In this document: piece by piece, positions 42,400 to 52,204 of the stretch
How positions within the stretch are numbered: position 1 is the first letter of the stretch
How the letters are laid out: each line of letters starts with the position of its first letter
Assembly (NCBI GenBank): GCA_963575745.1
Contig: CAUYUJ010017840.1
Coordinates: forward strand, 80,345-144,344
Direction: 5' to 3'
DNA from: Prorocentrum cordatum
Lineage: Eukaryota > Sar > Dinophyceae > Prorocentrales > Prorocentraceae
Length of the DNA: 64,000 nucleotides
The notes under the pieces: generated by a model
What the model was told of the DNA's origin: nothing
Database searches by the model: none
The model's input: only the letters and a program-made list of their open reading frames with translations
Made by a program: the position numbers and the translations under genes

Positions 42400-43575
42400 T
42401 CCGCGGTGTCTCCCCGATAGGGGCGAATAGCCCAAGGGCGGGCATTACACGTATTCGCCTGGGAGCCTCGTCGAAGACATAGATCATCGGCGCCCCCGGA
42501 CACATGTATTGCTCTCCCCTGGGCTATTCGCCCCAGCCGTCGCCTCCGAGAGGCAGAAGCCACCGCGGAGGCATCCACAAACCCTCGGGTGGCCAGCGCG
42601 GACTTCTCTCGGATGGGCGCGGGCTCGCTTTGGGCGGCGCCGCGCTCTCCGCCTCCCTGCTCCGTGCGCGAGGGAGTGGCGTGGCATACAGCACCGACCC
42701 AATTCATCTGCGCGGGCCTCCGAATGTGTGTACGCTCATGCCGTTGCTTGTACGTTATAGAGTATCGTTTAAACGACCCCCAGCCCCATCCCCATCCCCC
42801 TCGAGACGCCCACCGAATTACCCCCCCCCAGTTGGGGATACGCCCTTCGAAGCCCGGAGGGAATGACCTATGTCCCCATCTAGGGGGGCAAAGCGGCCAG
42901 TGGGGCCCGGGCCACGCCGCTGGGGGTGGGGACCGCTCCAACGCTACTATTCAGTTAGGGAGGAGGAGCGGCGTCCCCAACAGCGGGATACGCCACGGGT
43001 TTGTGCAGGTTGAACTAGGGGCACTGCTTACGTCCCGCAGCAGCATGACGCATGCTGCGTGTCGACGCTCGTCGGCACGTTGCGGCTCTGCGTGGCAGCG
43101 CGTCGGCACGCAGAGGCCGTGCGTGACGGCGACTGCAGGCTCCCTGCTGCTCCTGGAGGCACCAATGGAGGACGTGCGAAGGGGTGGGGGATGGGCCCCG
43201 CGGGGGGGTGGCATCGACCCTCCGTCGCCCCTCGCCGTCTGGGGCCCGGGTGGGGGGCGGGAGGCGCGGCAGCACGCGCGGGACGAGCGGCGAGGGGCCG
43301 AGCAGGGCCCCCAGGGATCCGAGGCAGCGGGACGCTGGAGCGGCAAGTGGTTGGCCCGTCTCGGACTCTGGGGGCCCTCCACGGGCCCCGAGAGACCGTC
43401 AAACAAAACGGTTCTGGATGAAAAAACCCGTCCCAGGAGAGCGGTCCAGACCAACGAAGCGGAGCGCCGGATGTCTGGGGCTGCCACGCTGGGGCAGCGC
43501 AGGGGGGCGCGAAGGCAATCGTGCAGCGCGAGGCGCGAAGGGAGGAGGCCTGCGAAGGAAGAGGAAGGACGAGGA
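42400..43575. other. No gene assigned
   Basis: GC-rich, open in several frames, including a long plus frame that crosses a TCC tract. No domains, no splice-bounded coding; C-rich tracts at 42775-42835. I leave it unassigned. Confidence 0.45.
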
Positions 43576-43577
43576 GG

Positions 43578-43630
43578 CTCCTCCTCCTCCTCCTCCTCCT
43601 CCTCCTCCTCCTCCTTCTCCTCTTTGCCCC
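43578..43630. repeat. TCC microsatellite
   Basis: (CTC)n then TTCTCCTC, followed by TTTGCCCCGAGGG. Confidence 0.9.
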
Positions 43631-44149
43631 GAGGGTGGGGGCCTGGCACCTGTTCTCATGGTGTCAGCGCCACACACTCCTCGGGGCACCCTGTCAGTGT
43701 CAATTGCATGCGGCGGCTGGGGGTTGATGACCGGCTTGCGTCGTCCTTGCACCAGCCACGTGGCACTTTGCCCGTGGCAGCGGCACGTTAGCTGTGCCCG
43801 TGACCTGGAGATGGGTACCAGGCACGGGGAGTGTGCATTTGGTTGAGAGGCGGGGCCATGTGGTCCGTAAGTCCCTTGGGACCTTGTGTCTGCTCACCCT
43901 GGGGTACAAACCCAGTTGCACATGCCATCCGATTCGGCAGGGGTGACGGTCGGGGCGTACTGCGCGGTGACGCGGTGAACCGGCTGTCCCCCTACGCACC
44001 ACGCCGTTTCGGTTGGGCAGCGAGTCGCTGAACGCCTTTTCCCCTGACTGTCGGTGCTGGCGCCTGCGGGTCCCTTCCTCCTGTCTGGGAGGCCGAGGGT
44101 GACGGTTGAGCCTCGCTCGCCGCTCATTTCTTGGATCTATGACATTCAT

Positions 44150-44450
44150 GACACTCCTCTTCCTCCTCTTGCTCCTCCTCCTTTTCCTCTTCTTTCCTCC
44201 TCCTCCTCCTCTTCCTTCCTCCTCCTCCTCTTCCTCGTCATCCTCCTGCTCCTGCTGGTCCTGCTGCTCCTCCTCCTGCTGTTCCTCCTTCTCCTCCTCC
44301 TCCTCCTCCTACCCCTTGCCCCTCGTCGCCTCTCCTCCTCGCTTTCGTCTTCGCCATCGCCCTCCCCTTCCGCGTCGCCCCCACCCTCCTCATCGCTCTC
44401 CAGGAGGAGGAGGAGGAGGAGGAGGAGGAGGAGGAGGAGAAGAAGGAGCA
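44150..44450. repeat. TCC array switching to GGA array
   Basis: About 250 bp of CTC/CTG-rich pyrimidine strand (44150-44401) ends at CTCTCCAG and at once becomes (GAG)n on the same strand (44402-44440). The two arms are complementary, so the junction can fold as a long hairpin or triplex. Confidence 0.9.
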
Positions 44451-44464
44451 CGCTCCAGGCTGTC

Positions 44465-44846
44465 GCCTCTAGTTGGTCTAACGCCAAAAGGGAGGCGGAC
44501 GACGACGGCGACGACGACGGGGATGGCGACGAGAGGAGGAGCCCGCCACGAGTACGAGGAGGACAAGGGCCTTAACGATCGTGGCGACGACGAGGAGGAC
44601 AACGACCGCGGCGACGGCGTGACCTCTTGTTGCGCCTTCCCCCAGGTGATCGTTGCCACGGCTGGCGGGGGCGGCTTCGGGCCGCCAGCCGGCCGCGACA
44701 GGGAGTCCCTGGCGGCCGACGTGCGAGGCGGGCGGGCGGGCGATGGGGGCCCCGCTGCCCGCGGAGGGGCAGGGAGCCGCCACGGCGAGAAGGGAAGCGG
44801 CCCTCGAAGGGTCGCCACGGAGGAGAAGGGGATCCAGGAGGGCTAG
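44465..44846 (+). CDS. Possible acidic-protein exon
   Basis: After the GGA arm two frames look acidic: ADDDGDDDGDGDE (stop at about 44573), and in the next frame RHEYEEDKGLNDRGDDEEDN, then DRGDGVTSCCAFPQ. A CAG|GTGATC at 44643-44651 is a good donor after PQ. Downstream the frame stays open to 44846 but becomes Gly/Ala/Arg-rich. The likely exon is about 44525-44645. Upstream and downstream exons are not resolved. Function unknown. Confidence 0.3.
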
Positions 44847-44984
44847 GCCGCCACCACGGGGGGGGGCCTCGGAGGCTTTGGCGGCACCTCCCGCCTGCCA
44901 GGTCGGCAAGCGCGTCGCTCGTGTCCCTGTTCTCGAGAGGGGGGCGGTGCGGCCGCAACTCGTTTTCCGGCGTGCGCCCGCCGG

Positions 44985-45066
44985 GATCGCCACGAAGGAA
45001 AGCGATCCTGAGGTGATCACGGAAGGGACAGGACAGGGGTCACGACATTTGCTGCGCGCAGCTGGT
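44985..45066 (+). repeat. Short dispersed repeat shared with 34800-34872
   Basis: GATCCT(G/C)..GAGGT.A.C..GAAGGGACAGGACAGGGG..ACGA, then TTTGCTGC(G/A), matches 34800-34872 in direct orientation. Confidence 0.65.
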
Positions 45067-45189
45067 TTCGGCCCCGCCGCCGGGCGCTTTCCTTTACGCG
45101 TTGGCACGTCCGACACCTATCGCGCCGCGCCGCGCCCGTGCCAGGCGGGCTCGTGTCGGCGGCCGCGGCCCGGCGAGAGTACGGCCTGC

Positions 45190-45845
45190 AGGAGGACCGC
45201 CGGAAGAGGGGGAGGGAGGAGGAGAGGGAGAGGGGGGGGGGGCAAGGGGGGGCACGGAGAGAGCAGGGAGGGGGCAGGGAGGTGGGGGGAGCAGGGATCG
45301 GTGAGGGAGGGGAGATGTGGACGGAGAGAGCGCGGGGGAGGGGGAGGTGGGGCGGGATGGTCGAGGTGGAGGGGTCAGTGGGGAGAGGAGGCGACCTGGA
45401 GGAAGAGGGGGGATACAGGAGGAGCATCAGGAGGAAGGTGGAGCACTGAGGAGGGTGGGGTATGGAGGAGCAGGAGGTGGAGGTGGAGGAGGAGGAGGAG
45501 GAGGAGGAGGAGGAGGAGGAGGAGGAGGAGAGGAGGAGGAGTGAGGAGGACTGACGAGGACGGTCCAGGATGAACAGGATGGATGGACAGGATGAGCAGG
45601 AGGAGAGGAGGGGGAGGGTCCAGGATGAGGAGGATGACGAGGAGGACGAGGAGGAGGCGGATGAGGAGGATGAGGAGGAGGAGGAAAATGAGGAGAATGA
45701 GGAGGAGGAGGAGGAGGAGGAGGAGAGAGGAGAGGAGGAGGAGGAGGAGGAGGGGGGGGCGAGAATGAACAGGATGAGCAGGAGGGAGGAGGAGGAGGGT
45801 CCAGGATGGAGAAGTGGATGGAGGAAAGGAGGAGGACGAGGAGTA
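45190..45845. repeat. GGA/GAGGAT purine array
   Basis: About 650 bp of plus-strand purines, (GGGGGA)n then (GGA)n then mixed GAGGATGAGGAC. A local repeat ATGAACAGGATGAGCAGGAG occurs near 45570 and 45765. Confidence 0.93.
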
Positions 45846-45846
45846 G

Positions 45847-45908
45847 GCGGATGAGGAGGATGATGCTGCTAATGCTGATAATGATGATGCTGATGATGCT
45901 GATGATGC

Positions 45909-45955
<47 letters not shown>

Positions 45956-46125
45956 CTGATGATGCTGATGCTGATGCTGATGCTGATGCTGATGATGCTG
46001 ATGATGAGAAGGAGGAGGAGAAGGAGGAGGAGTATGGGGAGTATGGGGAGTCTTACGACGCGGGCAAAGAAGGGGTGCTGGCGTTCTTCAACATGGACAA
46101 TACGGAGGAGGTGCAGCAGCAATGA
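45847..46125 (+). CDS. Acidic-tail open frame with unique C-terminus
   Basis: Open without an ATG after a TAG at 45844, so it would have to be an exon. It reads ADEEDDAANADNDDADDA, then a long Asp run and Ala-Asp repeats from the GATGCT array, then EKEEEKEEE, then the non-repetitive EYGEYGESYDAGKEGVLAFF and NMDNTEEVQQQ, ending at TGA 46123-46125. The last 30 residues are balanced in composition and end cleanly, unlike the flanking repeats. This suggests a real C-terminal exon whose acidic part has expanded as a microsatellite. No family recognised. Confidence 0.4.
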
Positions 46126-46464
46126 GGAGGAGGAGGAGGAGGCGGAGGAGGAAGGCGGAGGAGCAAGAATAATGAGGACGGCTTCGGGTGCGAGGGTGGG
46201 GAGAGGAGGGGAGAGAAGGGTGGATGGAAGTGCGAAGCTGATGATGCTTCAACGACTGTGCACAGGGCTTTGGGGAGGGGGCGGAGGAGTAGGAGAAGAG
46301 GGGTGTGGGGGGGGCCTGGGGGGGGACAGCGAGGGTGACGGCGGGGAGGATCTGGCGAGGGGGATGCGGCAGAGTGGCGACGAGCTGCAGGAGGCGGGAG
46401 TCAAGCAAGCCAGGTCGAACGAGCCAGCATGCCCCGCCCACTCCCACACCCCCTCCCGCAACAC

Positions 46465-46652
46465 GAGGAGGAGGGGGAGGGGGAGGGGGAGGGGGAGGGG
46501 AGGGGGGACGAGGAGGAGGAGGAGGAGGAGGAGGAGGGCGAGGAGGAGGAGGAGGAGGAGGAGAGGAGGGAGGAGAGGAGGAGGAGGGCGAGGAGAGGAG
46601 GAGGAGGAGGAGGAGGAGGAGGAGGAGGAGGGGGGGGAGGAGGAGGAGAGTC
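46465..46652. repeat. GGA purine array
   Basis: (GGGGGA)n then (GGA)n, continuing the repeat-rich stretch from 45.2 kb. Confidence 0.93.
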
Positions 46653-46813
46653 AATGGAGGCGCAGCTTGGTGTTGGAACTGACGGACGACCGCCCAAGCG
46701 AAAAGAATGCGCTCGTGCGCGGTCCCGCTTCCGACGGCTGACGCGGGGGGCACTCACGGCCACGCGCTGGCCGCGCACGCGCTGCGGCGAGATCACAGGT
46801 TTGTCACCGCCCA

Positions 46814-46961
46814 CCAAGCCACCCCAACCCAACCCGAAGGCCCCGATTTGCCCTCCATTCCCAGTGGGGTGGGCCGGGGAACATTGAAAAAACAAATAGG
46901 AAGCCCGTACCCCCCCCCAACCCGACATTCGGGTCTTCGGGTCGGGTTGGGGTGGTCTGGT
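46814..46961. mobile_element. MITE-like element with 33-bp inverted ends
   Basis: 46814-46847 (ACCAAGCCACCCCAACCCAA...) and 46929-46961 (...GGGTTGGGGTGGTCTGGT) are inverted repeats with about five mismatches. The interior of about 80 bp has no coding frame. Weaker complementarity continues 15-20 bp beyond the arms on both sides. Confidence 0.7.
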
Positions 46962-46993
46962 AGATGGTCAGTTTGCCCTCTCTCGCGCTGCCA

Positions 46994-47200
46994 GGTTCCG
47001 ATGAGCGCGGCGAAGACGAGGCGTGCGCCGCGCCGAAGCGGCACCGCCGCTCGCTCACAACAGCTGCACGGCTCCTGGACGAGGGGCGCGCCCGCTGCTC
47101 GTTCGGCCCCGCTGCCGCTGCGGGGGATCCGGCGACCTGCGACAGGCGTCGCGCCCAGGCGCAGCTGCTGGCGAGCATTCCGAGGCTGGACGGCCGTTGA
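46994..47200 (+). other. Exon-like open segment
   Basis: After CTGCCAG (acceptor-like) at about 46993, one frame reads SDERGEDEACAAPKRHRRSL, TTAARLLDEGRARCSFGPAA and AAGDPATCDRRRAQAQLLAS to a TGA at 47198-47200. Composition is balanced for this GC-rich region. It could be a terminal exon; no partner exon is certain. Confidence 0.3.
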
Positions 47201-48365
47201 GAATCGACGAAAACGTCCGAAGCCCTCGAACCTCGACCCCGAAACTTCCCGCCTCGCTCGCCGCCGAGAGCCCCCACCGGCTCGCCACGCCGTGTGGCCA
47301 CCGCACCGCTTGGAGGCCCCGCAGCGGCGCGCGACGTTGCCGACGACACGCCGAGCGCCGCGCGAGGGGCACGCCCCAACGGCGCGCGCGGGCCATGTGT
47401 CAGCTGGAAACTTGCTGGAGGCCTTGGCGAATGCGACAAGTGGCCCTCTCGCGCGCGGCTCCGCGCCTAACGACTTGGCGAGTGATGCATCTGCCACGCG
47501 CTCAAGCGGGAGCACGTCACGTCGCAAGAAGCTGCGCAGCGTCGAGGCCACAGCGACGTTTCGCCCGAACGCGCGCAACCTTTTATGAGCTGGCGGGCGA
47601 ACGGTGTGCACCGCGCACGCGCGGGAACCCACTTTTCAGAGATCATTGCCGCGGCGCTTGGGCGATAGCGATCGTTAGCTTTTCTGCGCACGCGCGGTGT
47701 GTGCCCCGTTTCACCCCTGCCACACATCTCGCAGCGTCGACGACCAAACGTCCATTCTGAAAGGAATACGCTTGTGTACTGGATGGGTGGTATGCCCCCC
47801 CCAAGGATGGTATCGCGTTCGGCCGGCCAGGTGGCAGAGCGAGAGTATGTTCGAATAGGAAGTGAGGTGAGGATTAGGGCAAGAATGGGAATGCCGAAGG
47901 GGCAGGAGCAGGAACATGAGCAAACCAAAGAGCTCGATCAGGCACAGGGATGAGAACAGGAGTGGTCAGAACCACAAACAGGAAACAAACGGTGGTGAAG
48001 GCAGAGTTTGAAGAAACGGTCAGAGCAGGACGAGAAGAGGTCTTGGGGGGGCCGCGGAGGATGAAGGGAGGAAGCAGCAACAATAGGAACTTCAGCAATA
48101 ACGAGCAGCAGGTCGGGGGTTCACGGATAGCAGCAGGTTCGGGCGGGAGCGGCGCGCCTTCGCAGCGCGGCGCACACACACGATGGTAAGTGCTTCCCTC
48201 GTCCTCTTCCTCGTCCTCCTCCTCCTCCTCGCGCTCGAACGGTATGCCTTCCGGTCCTGCTTGTCTCACAACTCGCCTTGCCAGTGTTGTCCGTTGCCGC
48301 TGTTCTGCAGGATCCTCGCACCGTGCCCGTTGTAGACACGCTTTCAGGTGTCACACACACATATC
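47200..48365. other. No gene assigned
   Basis: 47200-47590 is GC-rich and open on both strands; 47790-48120 is less GC-rich and has no convincing frame; a short TCC tract lies at 48200-48230. Confidence 0.4.
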
Positions 48366-48370
48366 AGGAA

Positions 48371-48520
48371 GGGAAAAACACACAGACACAATTAATCGTC
48401 GATCCCCAAGAAAATATAGGAACATATGGGAATTGGCCGGGAAGACAGAAACCCAGAAACTATGGTCACATATGGGGAATCATTATATTTGTGTGTATTT
48501 ATGTGTGTCCGTGGGCCCCT
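48371..48520 (+). mobile_element. AT-rich dispersed element B, copy 2
   Basis: Begins GGGAAAAACACACAGACACA and ends near GTGTGTCCGTGGGCCCCTT, like the copy at 22491. Shared interior: ATTAATCGTCGA, AAAATATAGGAA, ATATGGGAA, GGGAATC and TTTGTGTGTATTTAT. Confidence 0.8.
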
Positions 48521-48744
48521 TGACCATACCACATCCCGCCTTCAGAAAACACTTGTCTTCAAATTTACCTTCGCGTCCATGTTTCGAGCTGGTAGCGGAG
48601 CCTCATGCTCCTTTGCCACGGTTTTGTCATGTCCCGCCGTGCGTCGAAGGCATCGGCTCCATCTTTCCATCGCTTTCGTGCACCTACTCCCGATCATAAT
48701 GGCGGGATGCGTTGGTTTACGGACCGTCGGGGCACCAGCCCATT

Positions 48745-48885
48745 CGCCAGGTCCTGTGACGGGGAAGTCGCGCATCTACCTCAACACGTACACGCATGAA
48801 ACCTACCAGGGCCCCGGCCGCGCCGCCGACGAGGCCGGCGACGAATTTCGTGGCGCGTTGGAGCTCTCAGCGACCGTTCCCAGGT
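48745..48885 (+). other. Exon-like open segment
   Basis: One frame reads GKSRIYLNTYTHETYQGPGR and AADEAGDEFRGALELSATVP, with an acceptor-like CCAG near 48751 and a donor-like CAG|GTTTGC at 48881-48884. Balanced composition; function unknown. Confidence 0.25.
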
Positions 48886-49289
48886 TTGCGCTGATTGTGT
48901 CAGCGTAGCTCGCGAAACCTACGCATTCAATGCGCCCGCGTGCAGGTGCAGCCGCAAATCTTGGACAGTTGTTCTGCGCAGCGTTCACATCTATTGCGTC
49001 AGCTAATTAGGGGCCCCGAGCGTCCGGCGACCGCGTCGCGAGAGCCTTGGGAGGAGCAGGTAGAGAAGAGCGGAGGGTCAATCGATGGTTTGCGTCGCCA
49101 GCAATATGGGGGCAGCGAAGCTGATCTCCTACGCCCCAGATTGTCTTCGATTTATTGTTTTATGACGACCTTCCACTTTGCCCGCGCGATCCCAGGAGCC
49201 TGGCAGGACTGGGTCCCGATGCCCGCTCCTGTCGACGATCGCACAGTGGGCGGCGCTCGGCGCAGCGACGACGCGACGCGCGAGGAGCA

Positions 49290-49410
49290 CGCTTGATTGG
49301 GCCACGGGATGCTCCGAGCACCGAGAGCAGCACAACCGCGCGACGGAAGCCAACGCCCAATGCGCAGACGAGGAGGAACACATCTGGGGCAAGTGTCCAC
49401 GACGGTTTCG
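49290..49410 (+). other. Possible fossil of a retroelement Cys/His module
   Basis: A frame reads DWATGCSEHREQHNRATEAN and AQCADEEEHIWGKCPRRF. The Cys...His-Ile-Trp-x2-Cys-Pro ending resembles the zinc module after RNase H domains of dinoflagellate non-LTR elements (C...HxxWxCP). Short and isolated, so only tentative. Confidence 0.25.
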
Positions 49411-49591
49411 AGGCACGCGGCCCGAGCGGTGGGCCCCTGGCCGATGGAAGGTTATTGGGGTGGGCGCGGTTGCCATCGCCAGTTGCGTCGTTTGCGTGGG
49501 CGCAGGCGGCGGAAATGAAGACGCACGACATTTCCGAGCCTGGGGCCGCGCTAATCGGGCGGTACATTTTTGTGTTTTCTTTTTCAGAGGA

Positions 49592-49716
49592 CGACGATGA
49601 AGACGGTGCGATACGATGACGGTGACGACGATGACAATGGCGATTGCGATGGTGACGACAATTACAACGACGATGATGGCGGGCGGTGCGATGACGAGGG
49701 CGATGGGGGCCCCTGA
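49592..49716 (+). other. Candidate terminal exon, acidic
   Basis: Follows a strong acceptor-like stretch TTTTTGTGTTTTCTTTTTCAG (ending at about 49588). One frame reads TTMKTVRYDDGDDDDNGDCD, GDDNYNDDDGGRCDDEGDGG and P, then TGA at 49714-49716. Asp codons are mixed GAC/GAT with Cys, Tyr and Asn interspersed. Confidence 0.35.
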
Positions 49717-50109
49717 CGCACAAGGGAATGCCGGAATAGCGTCCGGTTCTTAAATGCAGCGTGTATCACTCTCTCGCACGTCGGCTAGTTCCCCATGGCC
49801 ATCGAGCGGATCTCCGGCGCTGCCCCGACTCTGCGCTAGCGGATTATCTCCATCGCCGCAGGCTTCTTAGTGGCGCATGGCGCGCGCCGGTACTTGCCGA
49901 GATTATGTTTTTGGGCGTCGTGAGCATGTGCCCCCCAGGTGATCGGCGTTGCGCGCGTCCACGGGCTCGTTGTTCTTGCGACCGAAGTTCATCGCAATGA
50001 ATATGCGCCGAGACCGGCGCATCTCGCTGAACGCCCCGGCGCGCCCGCGGAATCGCGAGGAGCTGTTTTTTCGGCTGCAGCGCGGGCCCTGGCCGCCCGC
50101 CTTTTCGAC

Positions 50110-50990
50110 CGCATCGCCTTCAGGAGAGCGCGCGGGCAGGTCGCCGCGCGCCCGCGCGCGCGGGACTCATCCGCGCTGTAGCGCTTCAGATGGTCGAAGT
50201 CGCGGGGCCCCTGCGCGCTCGGCGCGGAGGCGCGCGCGCGGTCGTCGATCAGCGCGCTGCGGCGGCGGTGCAGCGGCAGCGCCACTTCCAGCGCCTTGTT
50301 CAGCACCTCGTTGTTCTCGGGATGCACCTGCTCGCTGATGGCTACAATGCGCTGCGAGGCTGGGTCAAAGACCGCGGGCCAGCCGCGCGCGCGTTCTTCG
50401 CGCGTCGCCGAGGGCGACCCGCCCTCGGCGCAGCGCGCCCTCGCTTTTCGAGCCCGCGCGACCAGCTCGCGCGCGCCGTCGTCGTCCGCGGGGGGAAACG
50501 TTCTCGCGCAAGTGTTCGCTGTGCTTCGCGAGTGCACCGTCGCGAAAGTGTTTCGCCGATGACGGTGTTCAGGCGCTGGCCAACGGGGCGGCACTCCTGC
50601 GCGCGCGGTGGAACGGGGCGTCGTCGAGCTGCCCGCGGAAGTCTGCGACGACGCCATCCTGCGCGCGCGGCCAAGATGCGCCCGATGGCGGCAGGAAGCC
50701 GAGACACAAGAGACATTCATGGAAATTCAAGAACTTCAGAGTGGAGGGTCGCCCCGCCGAGACGGAGAGAACGCCGCCCCGCTGACCGCAGGCCCCGCAA
50801 GCATTGACGCGGCAGCGCGGCGCCGCGTGGAAGTTGCACATGTCGAATGGCACGGCAATGGCAGTTGTGACACCTCTTGCCACGTGCGTAATGTCGGACA
50901 CGCCGTTCAGGTCAACGACGGGCGCGGGCGCTTTGCGGCGCCGCGCGTGGTTGCCACCGCAGTCGCAGTTGGTCAAGTGGGCCTTCGCTC
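50110..50990 (-). pseudogene. Cysteine-cluster transposase-like remnant
   Basis: On the minus strand, 50990-50690 encodes AKAHLTNCDCGGNHARRRKA, VVDLNGVSDITHVARGV, CNFHAAPRC and FLNFHECLLCLGFL. Then 50400-50110, in a different frame, encodes GWPAVFDPASQRIVAISEQV, HPENNEVLNKALEVALPLHR, LIDDRARAS and DFDHLKRYSADE. The order (Cys-rich module, FLxxHE, then FDxxxQR...PENNxxxxxALxxALPL...DRA...LKxY) matches repeated dinoflagellate transposase-like proteins I associate with KDZ-type cysteine-cluster families; this is from memory. The intervening sequence and lost His residues after DRA suggest decay, though introns are possible. A minus-strand acidic patch at 51965-51600 could be an upstream exon. 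Confidence 0.5.
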
Positions 50991-51269
50991 TGCTAGGTAG
51001 GGGCCGCGGCGGTGCATTTGCTGGCGTCTGGCAAACGCGCGCCATGGCGGATGCAGGCGCGCCTTGTCCTCTGGCGCGCCGCAGCCCCGCGGCTCGGGCG
51101 CCTGCTGCTTGGCCGACGACTCTGGCCAGAAACGGCCGCAGCGACGTCGGCCGCGCGACCGGGGGGGGGCGCGTCCGACGGCGTCGGCGGCGCTGCAGCG
51201 CGCCGCGGAGCCGCGGGTCGTCAACTGCCGCGCAGGGGTTGCGCGCCACGACTGCCGTCTAATGGCGTG

Positions 51270-51600
51270 GCATTGCGCCGGCAAGCGCTGCTCGATCGAC
51301 CGGGCAACTGATGCTCTGCAGTCGGGGGGGGGGGGGGGGGGGGGGGGGCACGCCCTCTGACCGAGCCGACGCCGCCGCGCGCTGTCGGCTAGACCGCGCA
51401 GTGCCATTGACGCGCCAGTGGCGATTGGGCGACGAGTCGAGGGGGGCGCAGCGCGTTTGATGGCGGCGGCGGCGGTGCAGCGCTGCAGCGCGTCGCAGCA
51501 CTGCTATGCGCAGACTGTCATTCCCTAGCCGGAAAGCTCTGAGCCCCTGCGACGGTTGTTGGCTCATCCCACGGCGGCGCTGTGCCAATGCGCGAGCGCC
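51270..51600 (+). repeat. Direct duplication, copy 1
   Basis: Duplicated at about 52205-52520 with offset 917-922 bp. Shared blocks include GCGCGCTGTCGGCTAGA, TTTGATGGCGGCGGCGGC, GGAAAGCTCTGAGCCCCTG and CTCATCCCA. This copy carries a 25-base G run at 51324-51348 that the other lacks. Confidence 0.85.
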
Positions 51601-51965
51601 GCCCCGGGCGCCATCGACTCAGGGTCCGCGCCGTGACACGCATGCGGTTGCGCGAGAACTCAACCCAGACATCCGCGTCGAGACCATCCAAGCACCCGCC
51701 CAAGCCGGAAGCGGGGACGCAATCGGGGTCTCCGGTGGTGAAATCGCTCTTGAAATTGCAGGCCGTGACGTCGTCCGCGAAGTCGTCCTCAGATGGCGCC
51801 CGCGTGGCCTCGACATTTATCTCGCCCATCGCGTCGTCGCGTTCGACGTCGGCGCCGTCGCCGCGCAGCTCCAGGCTGATGTCGTCTTCGCCGATGTCCA
51901 CGTAGACAAACTCGTCGGCGCCGTTGCCGCGCTCGGATTCGCGGTCGGCCATGAACTCAACCAAC
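51600..51965 (-). other. Minus-strand exon-like acidic frame
   Basis: Within a longer GC-rich minus-strand frame, only this part has coding character: WLVEFMADRESERGNGADEF, VYVDIGEDDISLELRGDGAD and later ACNFKSDFTTGDPD, followed by LDGLDADVWVEFSRNRMRV. Acidic and hydrophobic residues alternate normally. It could be an exon of the minus-strand transposase-like gene or of another gene. Confidence 0.35.
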
Positions 51966-52204
51966 CAATTTGCCCGCCATGCGCCGCGGGGCCGCGGGGT
52001 AGCATTCGCTGGTCGAGCTCGGAATCGGCGGCCCCCATGGGGCATCCGTGACACGCGCGCGTCGACTGGGCGGGGCGCTCGGCGGCAGGTGCCCGTCCGC
52101 GTGCGGCGCGAGCCACTGCGCAGGCCTTGCGCCGGAGGAAGCTCGCCTTGCCCGCAGCATCGGAATGCACGAGATTCGCTCGGACAAAAACGGCGACCAT
52201 CTAG

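Noticed and set aside
42589-43791. 400-codon plus-strand frame
   Set aside because: Crosses a TCC microsatellite, has GC-driven Arg/Gly/Pro composition, overlaps other long frames and shows no domain.
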